Of a DNA stretch of 5,332 nucleotides, positions 1-5,324 are shown piece after piece. This DNA comes from an uncultured Clostridia bacterium. Lineage in GTDB: Bacteria > Bacillota > Clostridia > Oscillospirales > CAG-382. Positions within the stretch are counted from its first letter, which is position 1, and every line of letters begins with the position of its first letter. Under the pieces are notes generated by a model. It was not told the DNA's origin and searched no databases. It saw only the letters and a list, made by a program, of their open reading frames with translations. The stretch is taken from positions 1 to 5,332 of the forward strand of contig CAMZED010000100.1 in NCBI GenBank assembly GCA_947305675.1, in the 5' to 3' direction. The position numbers and the translations under genes are program-made.

Positions 1-399
1 ATAGGAATCATAGATTTCATTGTATACCATCGACGGGCCGACTTTGCCGAGCGAAGGGAGCATACACAGCCAGTAACCGCCGCTGAGTACCATATAAGCG
101 ATAAAAACCGCTTCGAACAGAAAGAACATCAGTCCACGAAGGATCTGGCCTCTTCTTATAGATCCGTAGCCCATAACGACGTACGAGATCCGGGTTTTTG
201 CGTCGCCCTCTTTGAAGGTGACGGCAATATCCTTCAATTCGTTGACGATCCCGACCCCGATTTTCTTGAAAAACCTTCCGATCTTTTTGAAGAAATTCAA
301 AATTGCCACAGGGATCGCGGCGAAGAAGGAAAGAAACTTATACAGGAACTTTTTGGGCTTTGACAGCCGCAAATATTCCAGGTCGCTGTATTTTTTCAT
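1..399 (-). CDS. MalF-type sugar ABC transporter permease, N-terminal part (runs off left edge)
   Basis: Inner-membrane permease subunit of a carbohydrate ABC importer; it would pair with a second (MalG-type) permease and an MsmX/MalK-like ATPase, neither of which is in the window. Only the first 133 codons are present; the frame is still open at base 1. Visible: a basic, amphipathic N-terminal region (residues 1-75, with lysine-rich stretches around 15-21 and 38-46), the motif MGYGSIRRGQILRG (76-89) that in Clostridial MalF-like permeases immediately precedes the first membrane helix, then that helix (about 90-106). The binding-protein-dependent transport domain with its EAA loop lies outside. 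The start is supported by an AAGAGGG ribosome binding site at 407-413, 7 nt upstream of the ATG. It follows the solute-binding protein gene, separated by 114 bp that hold a stem-loop. Substrate cannot be read from this fragment; the neighbours suggest galactan oligosaccharides. Confidence 0.88.
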   Translation of the reverse strand, partial: MKKYSDLEYLRLSKPKKFLYKFLSFFAAIPVAILNFFKKIGRFFKKIGVGIVNELKDIAVTFKEGDAKTRISYVVMGYGSIRRGQILRGLMFFLFEAVFIAYMVLSGGYWLCMLPSLGKVGPSMVYNEIYDSY

Positions 400-406
400 A
401 TGTAAT

Positions 407-413
407 CCCTCTT
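407..413 (-). promoter_or_regulatory. Ribosome binding site of the permease gene
   Basis: AAGAGGG on the minus strand, 7 nt before the ATG at 399. It fixes the permease start and lies only 8 nt beyond the foot of the stem-loop at 422-448, so folding of that hairpin could affect ribosome access. Confidence 0.7.
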
Positions 414-421
414 ATAAAACA

Positions 422-448
422 GCCGGAGCCAAAATATTTGGCTCCGGC
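422..448 (-). terminator. Strong intercistronic stem-loop between binding protein and permease
   Basis: A perfect 12-bp inverted repeat, GCCGGAGCCAAA / TTTGGCTCCGGC, with a 3-nt centre. On the minus strand it is followed by TGTTTTAT, a short and interrupted U-tract, so it could act as a partial intrinsic terminator or as a block to 3' exonucleases. On the plus strand no T-run follows, so it belongs to minus-strand transcription. Its position between the solute-binding protein (ends at 514) and the permease (starts at 399) fits the common arrangement in which such hairpins keep binding-protein mRNA more abundant than permease mRNA. The structure is seen; the role is inferred. Confidence 0.72.
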
Positions 449-513
449 ATGATACGTTACATACAGGAATCTTTCGGTGCCGATTTTATAAACGGATCGT
501 AAATTCCTACCGG

Positions 514-2115
514 TCAGTTTTTAACTATGGTGATCTCGGTACCGTTCCAGGTAAGAGTGTAGTTGCCGGCGGATTCGAAAACGATGTTGTTGTCGCCGTT
601 TTCTTCACCGAGGTCTTTTGCGAGTTCTTTGCCGGTGGTGACCTGGGCGTAACCCTTGTCGGTATCCCAGTTGCCGGGGCTGACTATGCGGCCGCCCATA
701 TAATCGCTTTCGGGAACTTCGATGGTAAGGGTGTAAACGCCGTCGTCACCTTTGACGAGATAATAGGTGTCTGCGGTATCGGCATTGTTCCAGCCGTTCC
801 AGGCGCCGACGAAGAGGAGAGCGGAAGTATCGAGGGTAAAGAGTTCCTCGATCTTTGCTTTGTAGTTGTCGAGAGCTTTTTGGAGCCCGGCTTCATCGGT
901 GGCGGCTTTTACGTCGTCAGCGATAACTTTTGCGATATCCCACCAGGAACCGTGGATCTGTCCCTGAGGAACCGAGAATTCGTTTTGTTTGATAAGAGCG
1001 GCGAGGCCGGGGTTGGCTTGAACGGCTTCGTTCTTCTGAGCGTTGGAATTCGAAGGACCCCAAGCGAGTTCGTTGAAGCGTTCGAGCTGGCACTGTTCGC
1101 CGGTGAGATACTGAGCGAGCTGGTGGAGAGCGGCCTGTTTAACAGCGTCGGTCTGGGGTTTTACGCCCATGAGTTTGCAGCCGTTGAAGGATCCGAGGTG
1201 ATATTCCTTACCGTCTACGGTAAAGGAAGGAAGATCGGTAACGCCCATATTGTCGCCGAGGATTTCTTTGATATCGGAGAAAGCCCAGGTACCGGTGACG
1301 ACTACAGCGGCATTGTTGGCGAAAGCGGCGGCTTTGCTTGCGTCTTCGCCGGAGAGGTGGAATTTGGAATCGACGAGTTTCTTCATTCCTTTAACGGAAA
1401 TAAGTCCGTTTGCGGAATCGAAGGTATCGTTAACAGAGGTGAACTGCATTTTGCCGTCTTCATCGGTTTCGGTGGTCCATTCGGAAACGCAGCCGGTAGC
1501 GAAGAAGAAGGAAGCGAGATACCAGGCGCTGGAGTTCATTTCGAACGCAAAGTATTTCTGAGCTTTTTCGCAGTCTTCGATAAGTTTTTCAAGGCTGTCT
1601 ACGTCAGATTCGGGGATTATGCTCTTATCATAGTACATGAAGTAGCCGTTATCGGCAGTGAGCGGATAAGCATAAAGATCCTCGCCGGAAGTGGCGGCGG
1701 CGACAACGCCCGCGTCGTTAGCTTCGGTGACGGTAGCGGCGGCGGCAGTACCGAGTTTTGCAAGCGCGCCGGCCTGGACGAGACGTGCGAACTGGTCCTG
1801 TGCGAAGCAGAAGATATCGCCGCCGGCTTCAACGTCGGTGATCATCTGAGTAGCGGAATCGGATTCGGAAACGGGTTGGATAGTAGCGTTGAATTTGATT
1901 CCGAGCGTGTTGGTGGAATTGAAGTTATCAATCTGAGTTTTGGTGAGATTGACAGCGTTCTCGGCGACCCATACTTTTACGTCGTAAGTGCCGGCGAGTT
2001 CTGTGCTCTTGGATTCATCGGCAGAAGTCGAAGGATCCGAAGAGTTGCAGGCGCACAAAGTCGCGACGAGCATCACGGCTATGAGCAAGATGGAAATCAA
2101 ACGTGTAAATTTCAT
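514..2115 (-). CDS. Sugar ABC transporter solute-binding lipoprotein with extra C-terminal carbohydrate-binding-like module
   Basis: Extracellular solute-binding protein (family 1, MalE-like) that delivers oligosaccharides to the permease encoded next to it. Residues 1-23 form a lipoprotein signal peptide: basic start, hydrophobic core, then the lipobox L-C-A-C with Cys23 as the lipidated residue. A Ser/Thr/Asp/Glu-rich linker (24-42) leads to the binding domain (about 43-425). Family-typical stretches are YPLTADNGYFMYYDKS (150-165, crossover between lobes), VVVTGTWAFSDIKE (271-284) and the late AWGPSNSNAQ segment (351-360). Usual length is 400-430 aa; this protein has 533 because of an additional beta-rich module at about 432-533, with FVGAWNGWN (435-443), DDGVYTLTIEVPE (457-469), GNWDTDKGYAQ (481-491) and AGNYTLTW (516-523). 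That spacing resembles X25 and SusE/SusF starch-binding-type domains. The start is fixed by GGAGG at 2124-2128, 8 nt before the ATG. It has its own promoter and leader. The galactanase upstream suggests galacto-oligosaccharides as ligand, while the extra module resembles glucan binders, so the true substrate is open. Confidence 0.93.
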   Translation of the reverse strand: MKFTRLISILLIAVMLVATLCACNSSDPSTSADESKSTELAGTYDVKVWVAENAVNLTKTQIDNFNSTNTLGIKFNATIQPVSESDSATQMITDVEAGGDIFCFAQDQFARLVQAGALAKLGTAAAATVTEANDAGVVAAATSGEDLYAYPLTADNGYFMYYDKSIIPESDVDSLEKLIEDCEKAQKYFAFEMNSSAWYLASFFFATGCVSEWTTETDEDGKMQFTSVNDTFDSANGLISVKGMKKLVDSKFHLSGEDASKAAAFANNAAVVVTGTWAFSDIKEILGDNMGVTDLPSFTVDGKEYHLGSFNGCKLMGVKPQTDAVKQAALHQLAQYLTGEQCQLERFNELAWGPSNSNAQKNEAVQANPGLAALIKQNEFSVPQGQIHGSWWDIAKVIADDVKAATDEAGLQKALDNYKAKIEELFTLDTSALLFVGAWNGWNNADTADTYYLVKGDDGVYTLTIEVPESDYMGGRIVSPGNWDTDKGYAQVTTGKELAKDLGEENGDNNIVFESAGNYTLTWNGTEITIVKN

Positions 2116-2123
2116 AAATAGTT

Positions 2124-2128
2124 CCTCC
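2124..2128 (-). promoter_or_regulatory. Ribosome binding site of the solute-binding protein gene
   Basis: GGAGG on the minus strand, 8 nt before the ATG at 2115: a near-ideal site consistent with high expression of a binding protein. Its first two G residues fall in the 3' arm of a possible hairpin at 2127-2142. Confidence 0.85.
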
Positions 2129-2152
2129 GTATATTATTACGGCTTGCGCCGT
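2127..2152 (-). promoter_or_regulatory. Two mutually exclusive leader hairpins before the binding-protein gene
   Basis: Hairpin 1 (2139-2152, minus strand) is ACGGC-GCAA-GCCGT, a 5-bp stem closed by a GNRA-type GCAA tetraloop. Hairpin 2 (2127-2142) is CCGTA-ATAATA-TACGG. The bases CCGT belong to both, so only one can form at a time, and hairpin 2 would pair the first two G residues of the ribosome binding site. Hairpin 1 looks the more stable. Both stems are short; a regulatory role is a guess, and a simple mRNA-stabilising 5' hairpin is an alternative. Confidence 0.35.
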
Positions 2153-2170
2153 TAGTGGACTTATTTTAAC

Positions 2171-2184
2171 CGCCCAATCGAGCG
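2171..2184. promoter_or_regulatory. Operator-like imperfect dyad at the predicted transcription start
   Basis: On the minus strand CGCTCGATTGGGCG is an imperfect inverted repeat (half-sites CGCTCGA and CGCCCAA, 5 of 7 positions matching). It starts about 7 nt downstream of the predicted -10 box, exactly where a repressor would block initiation. The centre is AT rather than the CG typical of LacI-family operators, so the regulator family cannot be named. Confidence 0.3.
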
Positions 2185-2190
2185 ATATAT

Positions 2191-2219
2191 ATTTTAACTC
2201 AAAATTTTTTTATTGTCTA
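2191..2219 (-). promoter_or_regulatory. Sigma-A-type promoter of the solute-binding protein gene
   Basis: On the minus strand: -35 TAGACA (2214-2219, 5/6 match to TTGACA), a 17-bp spacer rich in A- and T-tracts, and -10 TAAAAT (2191-2196, 5/6 match to TATAAT). Predicted start of transcription is near 2184, giving a leader of about 69 nt. This would let the binding protein and permease be transcribed separately from the galactanase gene upstream. Confidence 0.62.
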
Positions 2220-2289
2220 TGCCGAAAATGTATAATTTATGCAAACATTTTTGTGCAAAAACACCATTTCATGCCTTTGCCGACAAATT

Positions 2290-2473
2290 TCAGCTTTCGG
2301 AATTAAGCAGTGCGTCGTCGATCTTGCCCCAGGCACCGCTTCCCTCTCCGGCACACTTGACATAGACGCCGACGGTGAGAGTCTGCCCTTCTTCGACTTT
2401 TATCCCGTGAATGGTATCGGTGTGCCAGTCGTTATAATAGGTTATCTCCAGCGGGCAGGTGCCGACGGTTTCG
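2290..2473 (-). pseudogene. Frameshifted 3' end of the GH53 galactanase gene (CBM61-like C-terminus)
   Basis: Read in the -1 frame relative to the galactanase, this stretch is fully open to a TGA at 2290-2292 and encodes 57 more residues after the junction (starting TCPLEITYYNDWHTDTIHG), including VEEGQTLTVGVYVKC and GAWGKIDDALL. That ending (a VGVYVK strand followed by WGKIDD) is how CBM61-like galactan-binding domains close; it completes the domain that begins near residue 507 of the galactanase. The junction is at 2472-2473: restoring one base (for example GCGGAA for the observed GCGAA) gives YAYAETVGT and joins the frames into a 653-residue protein. No typical slippery heptamer is present, so programmed frameshifting is unlikely; a one-base deletion or a sequencing/assembly error fits better. 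Confidence 0.85.
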
Positions 2474-4250
2474 CATAGGCGTAAATCTCCTGTTCTCCGC
2501 CGTCGCCGCCCATTACCGAAACCGAGAACTTGTAATTCCCGGCGGGAAGGTCGGAAACCGTCTGTTCGAGCGTGAATTCGACACTGCCGCTCTTTGCGCT
2601 CCAGAAATGCATATGATATTTCCCGGTGAGTGAATCGGTCGATTTGTCCTCGACGTAAAGTTCGTCGGCTCCGCCCTTGTCGTCGAGCGTCCAGCCGGTG
2701 AGATCGCCGGACTCGAAGCTGTAATTTTCAAGGAAGTTGAACTCCACCATCGAGATATAGCAATGGGCCGCAAGTCCGTCGGCGGTGCCGGTGACTTCGT
2801 ATTTGTTCACCCCGCCGGCATACATATCCGCAAGGCGTGCTTCGGTTATATCCCAAACGACCGGAACTTCGCGTTTGGAATCGTCTGTCATGACAGCGTT
2901 GACTGTTTCGGGAAGTTCGATCCTGCCGTTGAGGTCGACAATAAGGTTTACGTCCTCGATCGCGTCGGCGACGGCTTCGACTTCGTTCCCATAGCGGACA
3001 AGGTTGAACACTCTGAGCGATTCAAGCGGTTTTCCGTCAGGATCGAACAGCGCCTGGTTGTCGACGGCGCAGCCGCCGTAATATTTTCCGGCGTCGTTGG
3101 GATCGTATCCGGCGGCATAACTCGAAGCCCAGCCGGAGCCGTATTTTTCCCAGAGAGCGCTGTTTTCCTCCCAGCTTTCCGAGCCGACGCTTATCCAGGT
3201 GCCTTCCCAATAAACGACGCCGATCCCCGAATCGATCTTCGAGACCGCGTCGACGACGTCGCGGAAGCAGTTAGCCTGACCCTGAACAGTGTAGGGATAG
3301 TTTTTCGTGACGGCACTGCCGTCGGATATGGTATTGCCCGAAAAATCGGTATCATCAGGAGTATAGGCGTAGGAAGTCTCCATTACCATGACCTTTTTGC
3401 CGTACGTGTCGGCGACGTTTTGAAGCACCTCGGTAAGGTTTTCGAGAGTTCCGTGCCAGTAAGGATAATAAGACGAGGCAAAAACGTCATAATCGAGGCT
3501 GTAATAATCGAGCCTCCAGGCGTAATCAAGATATGCGCCGGCCTTTTCGGGGTTGGCGAAATGTACCGCGACAAGCGCTTCGGGACATTGCTCGCGGATG
3601 GCTTTCGATCCTGCCGCCATAATATATTGGATATTGAACCAGGTGCGTTCGCCGCAAAGCGAGCCGTTTGTCTCGTTCCCGACCTGGACCATGGCGATTT
3701 CGGCGCCGGCTTCGCAGATCTTTTTAAGGCTGTCGCGCGTGAATTGGTAAGCCGCTTCGGTCTTTTCGGCGATATCCATCGACTTCCAGGCTTTCGGCGC
3801 CATCTGTTTCGAAGGGTCCGCCCAGAAATCGCTGTAATGGAAGTCCACGATCAGCTTCATACCGGCGTCGGAAGCGCGTTTGCCGATCTTGCAGGCGGTT
3901 TCGACGTCGCAGTTACCGCCGCCGTAACCGTTCCCGTCGGCGTCGTAAGGATCGTTCCACACGCGAACGCGGATATGAGTCACGCCGGAGCTTGCAAGCA
4001 CTTCGAAAACATCGCGCTCGGAGCCGTCGAAATCATAATACTTAACGCCGCTGTTTTCCTCGGCGATGACCGAGGAAGCGTCCATACCGAGAATAAACCC
4101 TTCGGAAAGTCCATCTACTTTTTTAACGTAAAGGCTGCTGCCTTCTATTTTGGAATCCGGGACAAGACTCTTTTTCCCGCAGGATGAAAGCATTACGGCG
4201 GGGAGAACAATAATAACGATCAATGCAAGCGAAACGATGCGCTTTTTCAT
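2442..4250 (-). CDS. GH53 endo-beta-1,4-galactanase lipoprotein, C-terminus cut by a frameshift
   Basis: Hydrolyses beta-1,4-linked galactan (pectic side chains, arabinogalactan I) at the outer cell surface. Residues 1-24 are a lipoprotein signal with lipobox L-S-S-C (Cys24). The GH53 (beta/alpha)8 barrel spans about 51-420: GFILGMDASSV (51-61), VTHIRVRVWNDP (90-101), VDFHYSDFWADPSKQ (135-149), acid/base Glu193 in QVGNETNG, nucleophile Glu291 in VMETSYAYT, and VVYWEGTWI (345-353). Both catalytic glutamates are intact, so the enzyme domain should be active. A Big_4-type Ig-like domain follows (about 434-505, LPETVNAVMTDDS), then a CBM61-like domain starting at about 507 (NFLENYSFESGDLTGW). Reading as sequenced ends at residue 602 with an out-of-family tail KPSAPARWR; the domain continues in the -1 frame to 2290. 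The start is supported by GGAGG 6 nt before the ATG and overlaps the stop of the upstream gene as ATGA, implying translational coupling. Comparable to Bacillus GanB and, in having GH53 with CBM61, to the Thermotoga galactanase. Confidence 0.95.
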   Translation of the reverse strand: MKKRIVSLALIVIIVLPAVMLSSCGKKSLVPDSKIEGSSLYVKKVDGLSEGFILGMDASSVIAEENSGVKYYDFDGSERDVFEVLASSGVTHIRVRVWNDPYDADGNGYGGGNCDVETACKIGKRASDAGMKLIVDFHYSDFWADPSKQMAPKAWKSMDIAEKTEAAYQFTRDSLKKICEAGAEIAMVQVGNETNGSLCGERTWFNIQYIMAAGSKAIREQCPEALVAVHFANPEKAGAYLDYAWRLDYYSLDYDVFASSYYPYWHGTLENLTEVLQNVADTYGKKVMVMETSYAYTPDDTDFSGNTISDGSAVTKNYPYTVQGQANCFRDVVDAVSKIDSGIGVVYWEGTWISVGSESWEENSALWEKYGSGWASSYAAGYDPNDAGKYYGGCAVDNQALFDPDGKPLESLRVFNLVRYGNEVEAVADAIEDVNLIVDLNGRIELPETVNAVMTDDSKREVPVVWDITEARLADMYAGGVNKYEVTGTADGLAAHCYISMVEFNFLENYSFESGDLTGWTLDDKGGADELYVEDKSTDSLTGKYHMHFWSAKSGSVEFTLEQTVSDLPAGNYKFSVSVMGGDGGEQEIYAYAKPSAPARWR

Positions 4251-4822
4251 TTGGTGCCTCCGTTTAATTCTGATATTTCAAGCGCCGCTTTCAGCGCGAT
4301 GCCGTCTTCGAGATGAGCGGAACCGTTCCCGAAAAACAGGTAGCAATCCTCGCCCGGATCGTACGATACGTAATCCAAAGCCGCCCCGGAGCGCGCAGCA
4401 CCGTCGTAAACTTTGATCCCGGAAGCGATCCCGTCGATAAAATAAATATCCCCGGGAAACTTTCCGGAAACAACAGATAAGCCGCCGGAAACCGATTCGA
4501 GCGCGGCGAAGGAATTTTTATACTGTTCGATATTCGATTCTTTTACAATAAATATATCGGCGTTAAGCAGATCGGAAGAGCCCATCATCGCATACGAAAA
4601 GGGATGAACTTTGACCATTTTGAGCGGCGGAACGAGTTTTTTTTCCAACGCGACGGCAAGACCCGTCGATTCGACGCCGCCCGATTCGATATAAACGGTG
4701 ACCTTGTTGGCGGCGGAAGTATCGGTGGCGAGGTTGAAAACCCAGTTCCAAACCATTGTCGAAAGAATGATCCAGATTATAAAAACGTAAAGATAGGAAA
4801 ATAGATTTTTAAGCGTTTTCAT
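4247..4822 (-). CDS. Membrane-anchored small protein of unknown function, resembling one lobe of a sugar-binding protein
   Basis: 191 aa, function not recognised. Residues 1-8 are basic, 9-29 form one membrane segment (YLYVFIIWIILSTMVWNWVF region), and 30-191 should lie outside the cell. The outer part alternates strands and helices: KVTVYIESGG (40-49), a helix (52-64), LNADIFIVKESNIEQY (86-101) followed by SFAALE, and CYLFFGNGSAH (160-170) before a closing helix. The phrases ADIFIV...E...Y...ALE and YLFF...S.H are worded like the matching parts of family 1 solute-binding proteins, but the protein is far too short for two lobes; this resemblance is inference by eye. The ATG at 4822 is chosen because AGAGGG stands 6 nt upstream (4829-4834) and the membrane segment then lies at the N-terminus; an upstream ATG at 4921 would add 33 residues of unlikely composition inside the previous gene. 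It overlaps the upstream gene by 14 bp and its TGA overlaps the galactanase ATG, so the three are probably co-translated. Confidence 0.85.
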   Translation of the reverse strand: MKTLKNLFSYLYVFIIWIILSTMVWNWVFNLATDTSAANKVTVYIESGGVESTGLAVALEKKLVPPLKMVKVHPFSYAMMGSSDLLNADIFIVKESNIEQYKNSFAALESVSGGLSVVSGKFPGDIYFIDGIASGIKVYDGAARSGAALDYVSYDPGEDCYLFFGNGSAHLEDGIALKAALEISELNGGTK

Positions 4823-5267
4823 CGTCTGCCCTCTCGAACGCGGTGACGTATCCGTGCACCGTATAAACCCGGAAAACACCGCCGTCCGACGGGATCTTTG
4901 CGGCTTTTTCGGCGTTGACACGCAGAAGTTCGTCGCCTTCCGCGGTATGCAGGATGATATTCTGAACGGTTATGCTGTTGAATATTTTTATTCTTCCGCG
5001 GACGGGTTCCAAAGTTCCGGTGTGCTCTTCGCGTTCGCCGGTGAGCATGCGGACAGCGTGCTCGGATTCGACGCGGAGTTTTTTCACAAGAAAGACGCCG
5101 TAATATATCGCGGCGCAGCCCGAAAAACCGCTGATCGCCGTGACCGCGGCGCGAAAAGCCGATTCGTTCGCGGTGGTCACGTTGGCGACGAGCACGGCGC
5201 ACACGGCAAAAGCGACAAAAACAAAGGCGAGCAGCCCCGTCTTGCGATATTTGTATTTCTTTTTCAT
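4809..5267 (-). CDS. Two-helix membrane protein with small C-terminal domain, unknown function
   Basis: 152 aa from this start; family not recognised. After a Lys/Arg-rich N-terminus (MKKKYKYRK) come two membrane segments (about 11-29 and 38-61) with a short outside turn, then a soluble domain of about 85 residues that should face the cytoplasm, rich in predicted beta strands: GRIKIFNSITVQNIILHT, ELLRVNAEKA and VFRVYTVHGYVTAFE. The pattern suggests a small beta-barrel (OB- or SH3-like), but that is a guess. Start choice: an in-frame ATG at 5309 would add 14 residues, but it has no ribosome binding site and coincides with the predicted transcription start of the promoter at 5316-5324. The ATG at 5267 has GGAAG 8 nt upstream (weak) and gives a natural positive-then-hydrophobic N-terminus. 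First gene of the apparent operon; its last 14 bp overlap the next gene. A leaderless start at 5309 (166 aa) remains possible. Confidence 0.75.
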   Translation of the reverse strand: MKKKYKYRKTGLLAFVFVAFAVCAVLVANVTTANESAFRAAVTAISGFSGCAAIYYGVFLVKKLRVESEHAVRMLTGEREEHTGTLEPVRGRIKIFNSITVQNIILHTAEGDELLRVNAEKAAKIPSDGGVFRVYTVHGYVTAFERADDENA

Positions 5268-5315
5268 CGATCCGGCTTCCGCCGCGGAATACAATTCTAT
5301 CCGTTCCATGGTTTG

Positions 5316-5324
5316 ATTATAACA
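5316..5324 (-). promoter_or_regulatory. Extended -10 promoter element of the operon (right edge)
   Basis: TGTTATAAT on the minus strand is a perfect TATAAT -10 box with the TGn extension. The -35 box, if any, would lie just beyond the window. Transcription would start near 5309, giving a leader of about 42 nt to the ATG at 5267. It suggests that the small membrane-protein gene is the first gene of the transcript. Confidence 0.6.

Noticed and set aside
212..502. Plus-strand open frame of 96 codons
   Set aside because: Antisense to the permease start and the intercistronic stem-loop; no translation signals.
880..2121. Long plus-strand open frame of 413 codons
   Set aside because: It is antisense to the solute-binding protein, has no recognisable domain or ribosome binding site, and its composition is what the reverse of a GC3-biased gene produces.
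2248..2285. Intrinsic terminator after the galactanase gene
   Set aside because: The only dyad here (TTTTTG-TG-CAAAAA) is AT-rich with a 2-nt centre and no following U-tract, so it would not make a stable terminator hairpin.
2239..2478. Plus-strand open frame of 79 codons across the galactanase 3' end
   Set aside because: It lies opposite the frameshifted CBM61-like tail; no ribosome binding site and no recognisable product.
2466..2480. Programmed -1 ribosomal frameshift in the galactanase gene
   Set aside because: The junction codons GCG AAA CCG do not allow re-pairing of tRNAs in the -1 frame, and I see no clear downstream stimulatory hairpin; a deletion or sequence error is simpler.
2763..4187. 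Long plus-strand open frame of 474 codons
   Set aside because: Antisense shadow of the galactanase gene, whose GH53 motifs and catalytic residues are unambiguous on the minus strand.
4823..4921. Upstream ATG extending the single-pass protein by 33 residues
   Set aside because: The extension lies inside the previous gene, is Arg/Ser-rich, and would push the membrane anchor inward; the ATG at 4822 has a good AGAGGG site.
4819..5202. Minus-strand Arg-rich open frame of 127 codons inside the first gene
   Set aside because: The out-of-frame product is extremely Arg/His-rich, typical of a shifted frame of GC-rich coding DNA; the other frame gives clear membrane segments and good overlap with the next gene.
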